Shown piece by piece: positions 52,404 through 59,038 of a stretch of 64,000 bases of DNA. The number at the start of each line of letters is the position of its first letter. The stretch's first letter is position 1. Source of the DNA: Pseudomonas sp. NBRC 111124. Its GTDB lineage: Bacteria > Pseudomonadota > Gammaproteobacteria > Pseudomonadales > Pseudomonadaceae. The DNA lies in contig NZ_BCBA01000042.1 of the NCBI RefSeq assembly GCF_001320245.1, forward strand, positions 124,001 through 188,000, given 5' to 3'. The notes beneath the pieces are model-generated. The model ran no database searches, was not told the origin of the DNA, and saw only the letters and a program-made list of their open reading frames with translations. Made by a program: the position numbers and the translations under genes.

Positions 52404-52424
52404 CTGGTATTTCTGACAGTTGTA
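52404..52424 (+). promoter_or_regulatory. Shared upstream motif, copy 1 (before first mini-RHS gene)
   Basis: CTGGTA, four variable bases, then TGACAGTTGTA. The same arrangement occurs at 55175-55195 before the third mini-RHS gene. Sixteen of the 17 fixed positions are identical (the exception is T/C in TTGYA). It lies 75 bases before the ATG. Confidence 0.6.
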
Positions 52425-52478
52425 GCGGTGGTCAAAGGCTATGACAGTAATGGCGAAGACCACAAGCGCTGAAGCAAC

Positions 52479-53174
52479 ATGAGCACGAGCGTGACACCCT
52501 CTTGGCAAGGCTCGCCGCCAATGCAGGCAGCGACGACGGCCTACTCTGTTTACGGCCACGCCTCTACCCCGGCGCTGCACACGCTCGCCTTCAAAGCAGA
52601 GAATTTCGATACAGCCATCGACGGCTACATGCTCGGGCAAGGTTACAGAAGCTACAGCCCTACGTTGATGAGGTTCAGGTCAGCAGACAGCTGTAGCCCG
52701 TTTGAACGAGGTGGGATCAATGCCTACGCATATTGCACCGGCGATCCAGTGAACCGAACAGACCCTGATGGACACGCCGACATAACAGGTTTGTTTTTCA
52801 AGAAAATCAGGTTTCCGCCAGACCCATCACGCGGCGGCCAGCTGATCCGGGCACTTGCCACCCAAATGCCGCAAGCAGTACCTCCCGCCCCACCTGCTGC
52901 GGGTGCAACGAACATGACACCTCATGCACAAGTGCAACGGTTCAACCAAATGGCTGCGCAACGACTGCAACAGGCTCAGCCTGTCGTAACGCAACAGCGG
53001 CAAACCACTCACCAGATAAACTCGATATTACAAGCGAGAAGAGAACGGATTGCACAACTACGCGCCGAGCTCAACCGTCTGGAAACACCAGCACAGCCAA
53101 GTACACACGTCGAAAGATCAGCCCCGAGTGTTATTCGCATACGCCAGACTCAGAATCACTTAAGTGACAACTAG
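52479..53174 (+). CDS. Orphan RHS-core protein 1 (mini-RHS)
   Basis: The 231-residue protein has an RHS-associated core at residues 23-99: a VYGH start, LAF, GYMLGQGYRSYSPTLMRFRS, GGINAYAYCTGDPVNRTDPD. There are no upstream YD repeats and no signal peptide. The tail after residue 100 is unrelated to the other two copies: Pro/Ala/Gln-rich, then a likely coiled coil (INSILQARRERIAQLRAELN). The tail is more AT-rich than neighbouring genes. Full-length RHS proteins carry C-terminal toxins, but no known toxin domain is seen here. Function unknown. Confidence 0.8.
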   Translation: MSTSVTPSWQGSPPMQAATTAYSVYGHASTPALHTLAFKAENFDTAIDGYMLGQGYRSYSPTLMRFRSADSCSPFERGGINAYAYCTGDPVNRTDPDGHADITGLFFKKIRFPPDPSRGGQLIRALATQMPQAVPPAPPAAGATNMTPHAQVQRFNQMAAQRLQQAQPVVTQQRQTTHQINSILQARRERIAQLRAELNRLETPAQPSTHVERSAPSVIRIRQTQNHLSDN

Positions 53175-53183
53175 AGGCCAGCC

Positions 53184-53930
53184 ATGAAGCAAAGGCAATC
53201 ACGCTTGGCAAGTTCGCAAGTCTATACGCCGTATGGCTTTGTTCATGCACAGACGGCATCACCGATGCTAGCTTTCAACGGCCAAAGAAAGGATCCTGTG
53301 ACGGATAGTTATCCACTAGGTAACGGTTATCGAATTTACAGCCCTTTTCTGATGCGGTTCCACTCGCCTGACAGACTCAGCCCCTTCGGAGCAGGCGGCA
53401 ATATTAGCTATGCCTATTGCGAAAATGATCCACTTAACCATGTGGATCCGTCGGGTCAGGTGAAATTCCTCGTGAGAAGTGGATCAAGGTATCAGACGAA
53501 ATTCAGCCTCCCTACGCGAAGTCAAAACTCAACATTTGCCCTGCCCAAACAGTTGCGTTCCGCACAAAAAGCCTATCAAAAGCTAAGTAACAAGCCGTTG
53601 CTCGCTGAACAGCTCGCTACCGACCAGCTGCATGCAAAACAAGATCTAAAATTCAGCAGGCGACGCGTAGACCGAATGTTTCTGGCACTTGAAGAGATTG
53701 ATGCCCGACTCGAATTCGGACTGTTAATCGAAAAGAAACCTCAGGATGCGCCGTTGCTTTCTCAAACGTCAATCTCGCACCAATCCCCCACGATCCGTGG
53801 ATTGCAACCGTCCCGCGACGTGAACATACAACCCGAACAGAACGCATGGCTACGTGATTTTCGAACAGCTATACGCAACGGAAGTGGATCGGAAATCGCT
53901 CGTCTCGCTCGCGAAAGGTTGGGGATGTGA
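53184..53930 (+). CDS. Orphan RHS-core protein 2 (mini-RHS)
   Basis: The 248-residue protein starts nine bases after the previous gene. The RHS core (residues 14-92) reads YTPYGFVHA, LAFNGQRKDPVTDSYPLGNG, YRIYSPFLMRFHSPDRLSPF, ISYAYCENDPLNHVDPSGQ. The C-terminal 155 residues differ from the other copies and look largely helical and basic (LRSAQKAYQKLSNKPLLAEQ, DLKFSRRRVDRMFLALEEID). Base composition is clearly more AT-rich than the flanking housekeeping genes. No toxin motif was recognised. Confidence 0.8.
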   Translation: MKQRQSRLASSQVYTPYGFVHAQTASPMLAFNGQRKDPVTDSYPLGNGYRIYSPFLMRFHSPDRLSPFGAGGNISYAYCENDPLNHVDPSGQVKFLVRSGSRYQTKFSLPTRSQNSTFALPKQLRSAQKAYQKLSNKPLLAEQLATDQLHAKQDLKFSRRRVDRMFLALEEIDARLEFGLLIEKKPQDAPLLSQTSISHQSPTIRGLQPSRDVNIQPEQNAWLRDFRTAIRNGSGSEIARLARERLGM

Positions 53931-53933
53931 GCG

Positions 53934-54491
53934 CTAAAGCACCTGACCATGCTCAGGCGGCATCAACACCTTGCACGGCTCGAATTGCAGCGCTGGCATC
54001 TGGGTCGCCGCATAAGCGGCCACGGCCAGCGCCGCGATCAGGGCGACATCCAGCCAGTTCCAGCCCGGCACATCGTCGCTGCTGCGTGCAATCCAGCACT
54101 GCCAGGCCTGGCCCAGACAAAATACCGCGATCGCCGCCAGCCACAGGTAGAAACCTGCGCCGAAACCGGTGCGGTTGGTGAATTCGTAGCTGATGTTGTC
54201 TGGCAGGCGTTCGATGCCAAAGCTGGTCGCAGCCAGGTACAACGCCCCCAATCCAAACAGCAACGCCAGCCGACGCAAGCGTCGATGACAAAGGATGGCC
54301 ACCGCCAGCAGCGGGTTGGCAAACCACTGGAACAGCCCGAAGGGGATGCCCCAGAGGCCATACAGGAACATCTGCAGCGCCGGCATGTGCCGGCCAGCGC
54401 TCATCAAGGCGCCGTCGAAGGCCAGGCTGAGCAGGTACAGGGCAAGGCTCAGGGTCAGGTAGAAGGCCGGTAAACGGGCGCCCAGGGTCAT
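53934..54491 (-). CDS. Hypothetical membrane protein, 185 residues
   Basis: The protein has about five hydrophobic segments (FYLTLSLALYLLSLAFDGAL, FLYGLWGIPFGLFQWFANPL, LALLFGLGALYLAATSFGIE, YLWLAAIAVFCLGQAWQCW, ALIAALAVAAYAATQMPA). No family was recognised. Its start overlaps the stop of the acetyltransferase gene by four bases, so the two are translationally coupled. Confidence 0.75.
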   Translation of the reverse strand: MTLGARLPAFYLTLSLALYLLSLAFDGALMSAGRHMPALQMFLYGLWGIPFGLFQWFANPLLAVAILCHRRLRRLALLFGLGALYLAATSFGIERLPDNISYEFTNRTGFGAGFYLWLAAIAVFCLGQAWQCWIARSSDDVPGWNWLDVALIAALAVAAYAATQMPALQFEPCKVLMPPEHGQVL

Positions 54492-55069
54492 GCGACTGGC
54501 GGCTCAAGCAGCAGGCCGTAGATACCTGAGTCGGTCAGCTCGCCCGCCACGCACCAGCGCGCCCGCAACGTGCCTTCGAGGACGAAGCCCTGGCGTTCGA
54601 GGGTACGGGCCGAACCCTGGTTGCGCGGGTCGATCTCGCCTTCGAGGCGGCGCATGTGCAGGGTGTGGGCGATGTAGTCGATGAAGCAGGTCAGCGCTTC
54701 GTCCATGTAGCCCCTGCCCTGCACCGCGCTGGCCAGGCAATAGCCAATTTCGCCACGGCGTGAGACTTCGTCGATGTTGAACAGCTGGACCATGCCGATC
54801 AATTCGCCGTTGTCTCGGCGGTACATGCCGAGCTTGAGCTGGTCGCCATTGGTGTAGGCTTCGCGGTCGGCGGCCAGGGCGCTTTCAGCTTCGGCCAGGT
54901 CTTGCCAGGGGGCATGGTGCCAGTAACGCATGACCTCGGGGTCGGCCATGATCTTCAGCCACTGCGCAGCGTCGGCGTGGCGCATCGGGCGCAACTGCAG
55001 GCGCGGGCTGTCGAGGCAGAGGTCAGTCGGGAAACTGCGGGGTGGGGTCACGCCGGATCTCCTGTCCAT
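54488..55069 (-). CDS. GNAT acetyltransferase (RimJ/RimL type)
   Basis: The 193-residue protein fits the GNAT fold: LCLDSPRLQLRPMRHADAAQ, MVQLFNIDEVSRRGEIGYCL, the acetyl-CoA loop AVQGRGYMDEALTCFIDYIA, and NQGSARTLERQGFVLEGTLR. Members acetylate N-termini of ribosomal proteins or small molecules; the substrate here is unknown. It is encoded with a membrane protein between the mini-RHS genes. Confidence 0.88.
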   Translation of the reverse strand: MDRRSGVTPPRSFPTDLCLDSPRLQLRPMRHADAAQWLKIMADPEVMRYWHHAPWQDLAEAESALAADREAYTNGDQLKLGMYRRDNGELIGMVQLFNIDEVSRRGEIGYCLASAVQGRGYMDEALTCFIDYIAHTLHMRRLEGEIDPRNQGSARTLERQGFVLEGTLRARWCVAGELTDSGIYGLLLEPPVA

Positions 55070-55117
55070 TGCTGGGGAGTTGACAGTTTAACGTTATGTG
55101 ACCGGTTCGAGCATCCC

Positions 55118-55161
55118 GGGGCTGCTTTGCAGCCCATCGCCGGCAAGCGCGGCTCCCACAG
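55118..55161. repeat. REP-like element with GC hairpin
   Basis: The hairpin GGGGCTGC-TT-GCAGCCC (55118-55135) is followed by CGCCGGCAAGCGCGGCTCCC (from 55138), a REP variant in which the usual arm is CGGCAAGCGCGG. It lies upstream of the third mini-RHS gene. Confidence 0.6.
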
Positions 55162-55174
55162 GGTGGACTGCCCC

Positions 55175-55195
55175 CTGGTAAAAATGACAGTTGCA
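55175..55195 (+). promoter_or_regulatory. Shared upstream motif, copy 2 (before third mini-RHS gene)
   Basis: CTGGTA, four variable bases, then TGACAGTTGCA, matching the element at 52404. It lies 80 bases before the ATG at 55255. A GTCAA follows both copies, at 11 and 16 bases from TTG. Confidence 0.6.
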
Positions 55196-55254
55196 CCCTG
55201 TCAGTAGTCAAGCAGTCTTTGACTTCACTACCACGTCAAAGCGGCCTGCCTCTC

Positions 55255-56190
55255 ATGAAAGCTAGACTCTTCTACCAAATGAACCATCTGCAGCAGGTAC
55301 TGCGTGACGGCCAGAATTGCTGCATCTTGCGGGTTAAAAATTCCGCCATCGCAGAATTACACGAAACTACGGTTCCAATCAGACGATTGCTCCTCGCAAT
55401 CGACTCAATGAGATCGATTGTACGAACACAAGATGCAAGCATCAGACAAGTATTGAGTTACAGCCCCTACGGCCATCTTCCTCGTTCCGGGCAAGATATA
55501 CCCATCCTTGCTTTTAACGGGGAGAAACTGGACAAATCGACCGAGCGATACTTCCTTGGCATCGGACACCGCACCTATAGCCCTGGAGTCATGAGATTTT
55601 GCTCTGCCGATGCAGCGAGCCCCTTTTTGCAAGGTGGGCTGAACAGTTACAGTTATTGTTCGGGAGATCCCATCAATTATCAGGATCCTTCCGCTCAATA
55701 CCGAATCCCGTTGCAACGCATCGCCTCGCATCAACCACCTCGTTACTCAGGCAATCCGACGCTGAACCAGTCTCGTAGACTTATTCACCGTGCCCGAGTG
55801 CGCAATCTGAGAGCAGAGCAAGCTAGAGCGCTTGCTACAGATGCGTATGAGGCCTCATTAAGATCTAATCAAAATGCCGAGCAGTTTCAGCGTAGAGCCG
55901 CCGTATCGACAAACCCACAACGTCAAATCAGGCACGTAGCGTCAGCGAGCCAAGACATGGCCCGCGCCGCGGAATTTCTTGAAGTAGCGGAACAGCATTT
56001 AAGGAGAGAAGAACATCACCTTGAACATGCACACAGGTTAAATAATGAGAATTATCAGCTACTGACTAGCCAAGCAGAAAATGTTCCGCCAGCCCTTGCT
56101 CAGCCCCCACAACCCCAACCGTTTCAAACGAATAACACTCCGCCTCTGCAAGCTCAAAACATCGGAATTCGCAGGCCCCACGTTACTTAG
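55255..56190 (+). CDS. Orphan RHS-core protein 3 (mini-RHS)
   Basis: From the ATG at 55255 the product is 311 residues; the frame is open to a TTG at 55219 and neither start has a clear ribosome-binding site. It has an N-terminal part missing from the other two copies (RLFYQMNHLQQVLRDGQNCC, then RRLLLAIDSMRSIV), typical of the last repeat of Pseudomonas YD/RHS proteins. The core follows (YSPYGHLPRS, GIGHRTYSPGVMRFCSADAA, LNSYSYCSGDPINYQDP). The usual final DPxG is DPSAQ. The long tail is helical and coiled-coil-like (FLEVAEQHLRREEHHLEHAH) and AT-rich. Confidence 0.8.
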   Translation: MKARLFYQMNHLQQVLRDGQNCCILRVKNSAIAELHETTVPIRRLLLAIDSMRSIVRTQDASIRQVLSYSPYGHLPRSGQDIPILAFNGEKLDKSTERYFLGIGHRTYSPGVMRFCSADAASPFLQGGLNSYSYCSGDPINYQDPSAQYRIPLQRIASHQPPRYSGNPTLNQSRRLIHRARVRNLRAEQARALATDAYEASLRSNQNAEQFQRRAAVSTNPQRQIRHVASASQDMARAAEFLEVAEQHLRREEHHLEHAHRLNNENYQLLTSQAENVPPALAQPPQPQPFQTNNTPPLQAQNIGIRRPHVT

Positions 56191-56256
56191 AGAAGAAATA
56201 ATTTAATCTTTACCAAGGGATAGGCGTTCTCACTGATGTTCCCTCGATTAAGCAGA

Positions 56257-56273
56257 GGGCCGCAAAGCGGCCC
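56257..56273. terminator. Hairpin between mini-RHS 3 and DUF3077 gene
   Basis: GGGCCGC-AAA-GCGGCCC forms a 7-bp stem between two convergent genes. It lacks a T tract. The same hairpin is found at 46375 after the ABC importer. Confidence 0.5.
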
Positions 56274-56281
56274 CCAACAGC

Positions 56282-56533
56282 TCAGGCGCTGCGGTTCAGG
56301 CCCATTTCCATGTCATTGATCAGCGCCTTGGCCATGGCACTGAGAATCCGCGTGGCACTGCCCGCGATCAGGTTGCTCTCCATCTCGGCCTCTTCGCTCA
56401 GGTGGCGAATACACCCCAGCAACACCGACAACTCATCAAAGGCATGGTCAAGCGGGATACCGGGCTGGATGGCGTACAGGTCGAGAAAGGTCTCTGTGCC
56501 TGCCGTAGTTCGCGACTTCAATGCATCAGTCAT
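56282..56533 (-). CDS. DUF3077 domain protein
   Basis: The 83-residue protein has the DUF3077 pattern: FLDLYAIQPGIPLDHAFDEL, SVLLGCIRHLSEEA, and a helical C-terminus (ATRILSAMAKALINDMEMG). DUF3077 proteins are small, common in Pseudomonas and of unknown function. It overlaps the upstream small gene by eight bases and is probably co-translated with it. Confidence 0.8.
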   Translation of the reverse strand: MTDALKSRTTAGTETFLDLYAIQPGIPLDHAFDELSVLLGCIRHLSEEAEMESNLIAGSATRILSAMAKALINDMEMGLNRSA

Positions 56534-56780
56534 GGGCCACCTCGAGATTCGCCATATGGGCGAACAGCGCTCGGAGCAGTTCGGTGAGGATGGCGAGGTT
56601 TTCCTGCACGACTTTGCGCTGCTCTTTGTCTTCGGTGTTCAGATAGAGCTGGATGGTGTTGGAAAGGGCGTCCATGAGTGCGGCCGCGTGGGGCTTGGCG
56701 TCTTCGAGGGACAAGTCGGAAATGATCGAAATGTAGGGAAATGGAAATGAAGGTGGTGGATCAGGAACGAGCTTTTTCAT
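56526..56780 (-). CDS. Small hypothetical partner of the DUF3077 protein
   Basis: The 84-residue product begins MKKLVPDPPPSFPF and has two predicted helices (LEDAKPHAAALMDALSNTIQ, VVQENLAILTELLRALFAHM). Small proteins with this MKK(L/I)VPDPP start are found next to DUF3077 genes in pseudomonads. I chose ATG 56780, preceded by GAGG. The frame is open to 56960 through the structured leader; that part is judged non-coding because it forms paired stems. Confidence 0.75.
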   Translation of the reverse strand: MKKLVPDPPPSFPFPYISIISDLSLEDAKPHAAALMDALSNTIQLYLNTEDKEQRKVVQENLAILTELLRALFAHMANLEVAHD

Positions 56781-56820
56781 AGGTAGCCTCATAAGTATTT
56801 TTAAGAAGCAACCACTCGAA

Positions 56821-56960
56821 TCCTTCTCACAGATTGGGTGGCAGCCGTACGCGAGGTGAGAAGACCGTGTTGGAGGCATCCACGGCCAGACCGAAGTCTG
56901 CACGCGCACGGCTGCCATAACTGGCAAGCCACCTCTAACAACGGAAAACGGGCTTCTCAC
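56821..56960 (-). ncRNA. Structured 5' leader RNA of the DUF3077 gene pair (candidate)
   Basis: The minus-strand RNA can form a 15-bp stem P1 (56917-56903 with 56853-56839) with one internal G-U pair. P1 encloses P2 (CAGAC-UUCG-GUCUG, 56900-56887) and P3 (5 bp, 56885-56881 with 56869-56865). The single P1 mismatch is A-C on the plus strand but G-U on the minus RNA, and P2 has the stable cUUCGg loop only on the minus RNA. Both point to transcription toward the small genes. It ends 41 bases before the ATG at 56780. It has not been compared with Rfam. Confidence 0.6.
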
Positions 56961-57118
56961 ACCCGATCGCCAAACAGCAGCGACGGCGAAAAGTTACCTA
57001 GGAGGGACTGGCTTGCCTATCAGACGGCATCCGACAGAGGTTGTAGGATAATTCACCCCCCCTGCCCCACTGAAGCATTTGGTTTCAGTTTCAGAATTTT
57101 CTTACGGATGATGGCTTT

Positions 57119-57200
57119 TTCGCGGGTAAACCCGCTCCCACAGGGATATCACCAGCCGTGAGACTTGCGCAGTACCTGTGGGAGCGGGTTTACCCGCGAA
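57119..57200. repeat. Inverted REP pair (BIME), type 2
   Basis: Opposed copies with core GTGGGAGCGGGTTTACCCGC lie at 57119-57143 and 57176-57200, separated by 32 bases. Confidence 0.87.
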
Positions 57201-57228
57201 AGGGCCGGCACAGGCTAGCGAAAGTGAC

Positions 57229-57612
57229 TCAGGCCACCTCAGCCCCATCATCCGGCCAATGCGGCTCGTTGGCCCCCGGCGGAGTCAGCGGCGGCAGCCC
57301 ATACGCTGCCCGCGCATCGTCACAGCTGGGGTTATGCACCCCACCCTCCCACGACGCCTCGAACTCGCGGCACGGGCTGGAACGGTTGGCGTAGATGGTG
57401 CACGCCACCTCGCTACCGATCTCGCCCTGCAGGCTCACGCAGCGGCATGGCTTGGCGTCGGTGCCGATCATGGCAACGCGGGTGGGGTTGATCTGTACCA
57501 CCAGGTCATCCGGCACAAGGCCGCCGGCAGACTGGCATTCGCCCCAGAAGAAGGACACACGGAAGTACCCGCAGCAGGCGCCGCAGTCAAGGCAAGGGTT
57601 ATATTCGGACAT
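57229..57612 (-). CDS. YkgJ-family cysteine-cluster protein
   Basis: The 127-residue protein has the zinc/iron-chelating CxxCxxCC motif (NPCLDCGACCGYFRVSFFWG), a second group (CRCVSLQGEIGSEVACTIY) and CREFEASWEGG with further cysteines. The family is widespread and may bind metal; its function is not established. It stands alone, flanked by a REP pair and the hydrolase gene. Confidence 0.88.
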   Translation of the reverse strand: MSEYNPCLDCGACCGYFRVSFFWGECQSAGGLVPDDLVVQINPTRVAMIGTDAKPCRCVSLQGEIGSEVACTIYANRSSPCREFEASWEGGVHNPSCDDARAAYGLPPLTPPGANEPHWPDDGAEVA

Positions 57613-57777
57613 GATGGCACGGAGGGAAGGTTGTTGTTATCGGGGCTGAGCCCGCGCGCCATTTGTAATCGAAGCCAGGTCGGCTGAGAAGAGGGGCACG
57701 CAAAAATAGTTCGCCGTTGATCCGCCCGAAGCAACGCTCAATGGGAGGCCACCTGCCATGTCCGCCTCCCCTGCCCA

Positions 57778-58905
57778 TCAAGAGATGGCTTTGTAGCTGT
57801 CGCTGGCCCATCTCACCTTGCCCAAGCCGTCACTGGGCTCAAGGTCTTCACCACGCACGTTGCTGAATTGAGTCTGGGTAGTGCCATGGTGCACCAGGCG
57901 CTCGGCCTTGCTTCCTTCAGTCATCAGCGTATACGACTCATCGCGCATCGCCTGATAAGTGTCATCAGCAGCCTGGATTGCCCTGTGATGGGCCATCAAC
58001 TGACTGTCGCTCAGGTTCAATCGATCATTCAGCTCCACCCCCCAACGCGTGAGGCAGACTTCGGCAAAATGCCGGACAATCAGCCCCGGCTCGGGCAGTA
58101 CTTTGCCGCTTCCCCCGCCATCGACAGACGCGTTGCCGACCAGGGTGGCATGGCGCCCGGGCATCGGGTAGACGCACATGCGCGTGCCGGGCGCTGCCGA
58201 GGGGATCACGCAGGCAAAGCCTTTCGAACGCTCGTCGCGCGAGTAAAAACCGACGTATTCCCTGACATTATCCGCCAGCGCTAGGCGATGTGCCTGGAGG
58301 TTACCGATGCCAGGCACCGGGTCTATGGCGAAAATGTTGACCGGGATGTGCCGAAGTTCGGGGTCGGCGGCCATTGCGTTGGCCAGCATATGGCAGCTGA
58401 TGCCGCCCCGGCTCCACCCCATCAGATTGACCTGGGTCGGAATACGCGGCTTGCGGAACTGCTTGATGATCTGCTGCTGCAAGGCCTGAGGGGTCACCTG
58501 GCGGTCGCCATATTCATAGGTGCGCCAGAACCAGGATCCCGTACTTGTCGCGGCGGGGATCGGAACCCCGGCGGCCCTCAGCCGGTTGTGCTCTTCTTCA
58601 CTCAGCTGGGTACGCTGCCAGTTGCACTCGCCCTTGATCATCTGCAGCACATGGGCAACGTTCTGCTCCCAACCTCGTCCGAACAGCTGACCCGTCCAGT
58701 TGAAAAAACCACCAGGTTCGACGAACAACTGGTCATCCTGGAGGTTGCCGCTACCGGGCCCATCGACGGCGACCCAGTGCGCGAACTCGCGGCGTTGATC
58801 GTTGCCGGCAAGTGTCGAAACCAGCTCGCCGTTCCAGTAGTTGGGGTTGGCTTCATCGAAGCGATGAGAACCAGTACCGCAGAAGTAAGCCGTAAACACA
58901 CTCAT
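57778..58905 (-). CDS. Alpha/beta hydrolase, type VI lipase-effector-like
   Basis: The 375-residue protein starts MSVFTAYFCGTGSHRFDEAN, without a signal peptide. It has the nucleophile elbow GWSRG (Ser165 in NLMGWSRGGISCHML), Asp195 in FAIDPVPG and His252 in PGRHATLVG, a likely catalytic triad. The GxSRG elbow and FAIDPV(P)G spacing recall DUF2235/Tle phospholipases secreted by type VI systems. No vgrG, PAAR or obvious immunity gene is adjacent. The ATG at 58905 has GAGGTG six bases upstream; a start at 58926 is less likely. Confidence 0.72.
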   Translation of the reverse strand: MSVFTAYFCGTGSHRFDEANPNYWNGELVSTLAGNDQRREFAHWVAVDGPGSGNLQDDQLFVEPGGFFNWTGQLFGRGWEQNVAHVLQMIKGECNWQRTQLSEEEHNRLRAAGVPIPAATSTGSWFWRTYEYGDRQVTPQALQQQIIKQFRKPRIPTQVNLMGWSRGGISCHMLANAMAADPELRHIPVNIFAIDPVPGIGNLQAHRLALADNVREYVGFYSRDERSKGFACVIPSAAPGTRMCVYPMPGRHATLVGNASVDGGGSGKVLPEPGLIVRHFAEVCLTRWGVELNDRLNLSDSQLMAHHRAIQAADDTYQAMRDESYTLMTEGSKAERLVHHGTTQTQFSNVRGEDLEPSDGLGKVRWASDSYKAIS

Positions 58906-58984
58906 TTGCGCACCTCGACTGAACAATGGGGCGCCAAAGTAGTGATTCGTGAGGGTGGCTCACAGCTGGAAACAGCCCACCCTA

Positions 58985-59019
58985 AACGCAAAAAGCCGCA
59001 AGGATTACCCTTGCGGCTT
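58985..59019 (-). terminator. Terminator of alaC
   Basis: The stem AAGCCGCAAGG/CCTTGCGGCTT with a 4-base loop ends in TTTTTGCG on the minus strand, 20-odd bases after the alaC stop. Confidence 0.88.
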
Positions 59020-59038
59020 GCAGCACTCAGCTATGCAC

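Larger units (their letters stand above)
56781..57228. other. Gene-free region with RNA leader and REP pair
   Basis: This 448-base stretch contains the structured leader of the DUF3077 pair (56821-56960) and an inverted REP pair (57119-57200). A 107-codon plus-strand frame at 56838-57161 is not supported, since it reads antisense through the stems and through a REP. Confidence 0.65.

Noticed and set aside
56838..57161. 107-codon plus-strand frame near the DUF3077 pair
   Set aside because: It runs antisense through the structured leader and into a REP element; no start signal.
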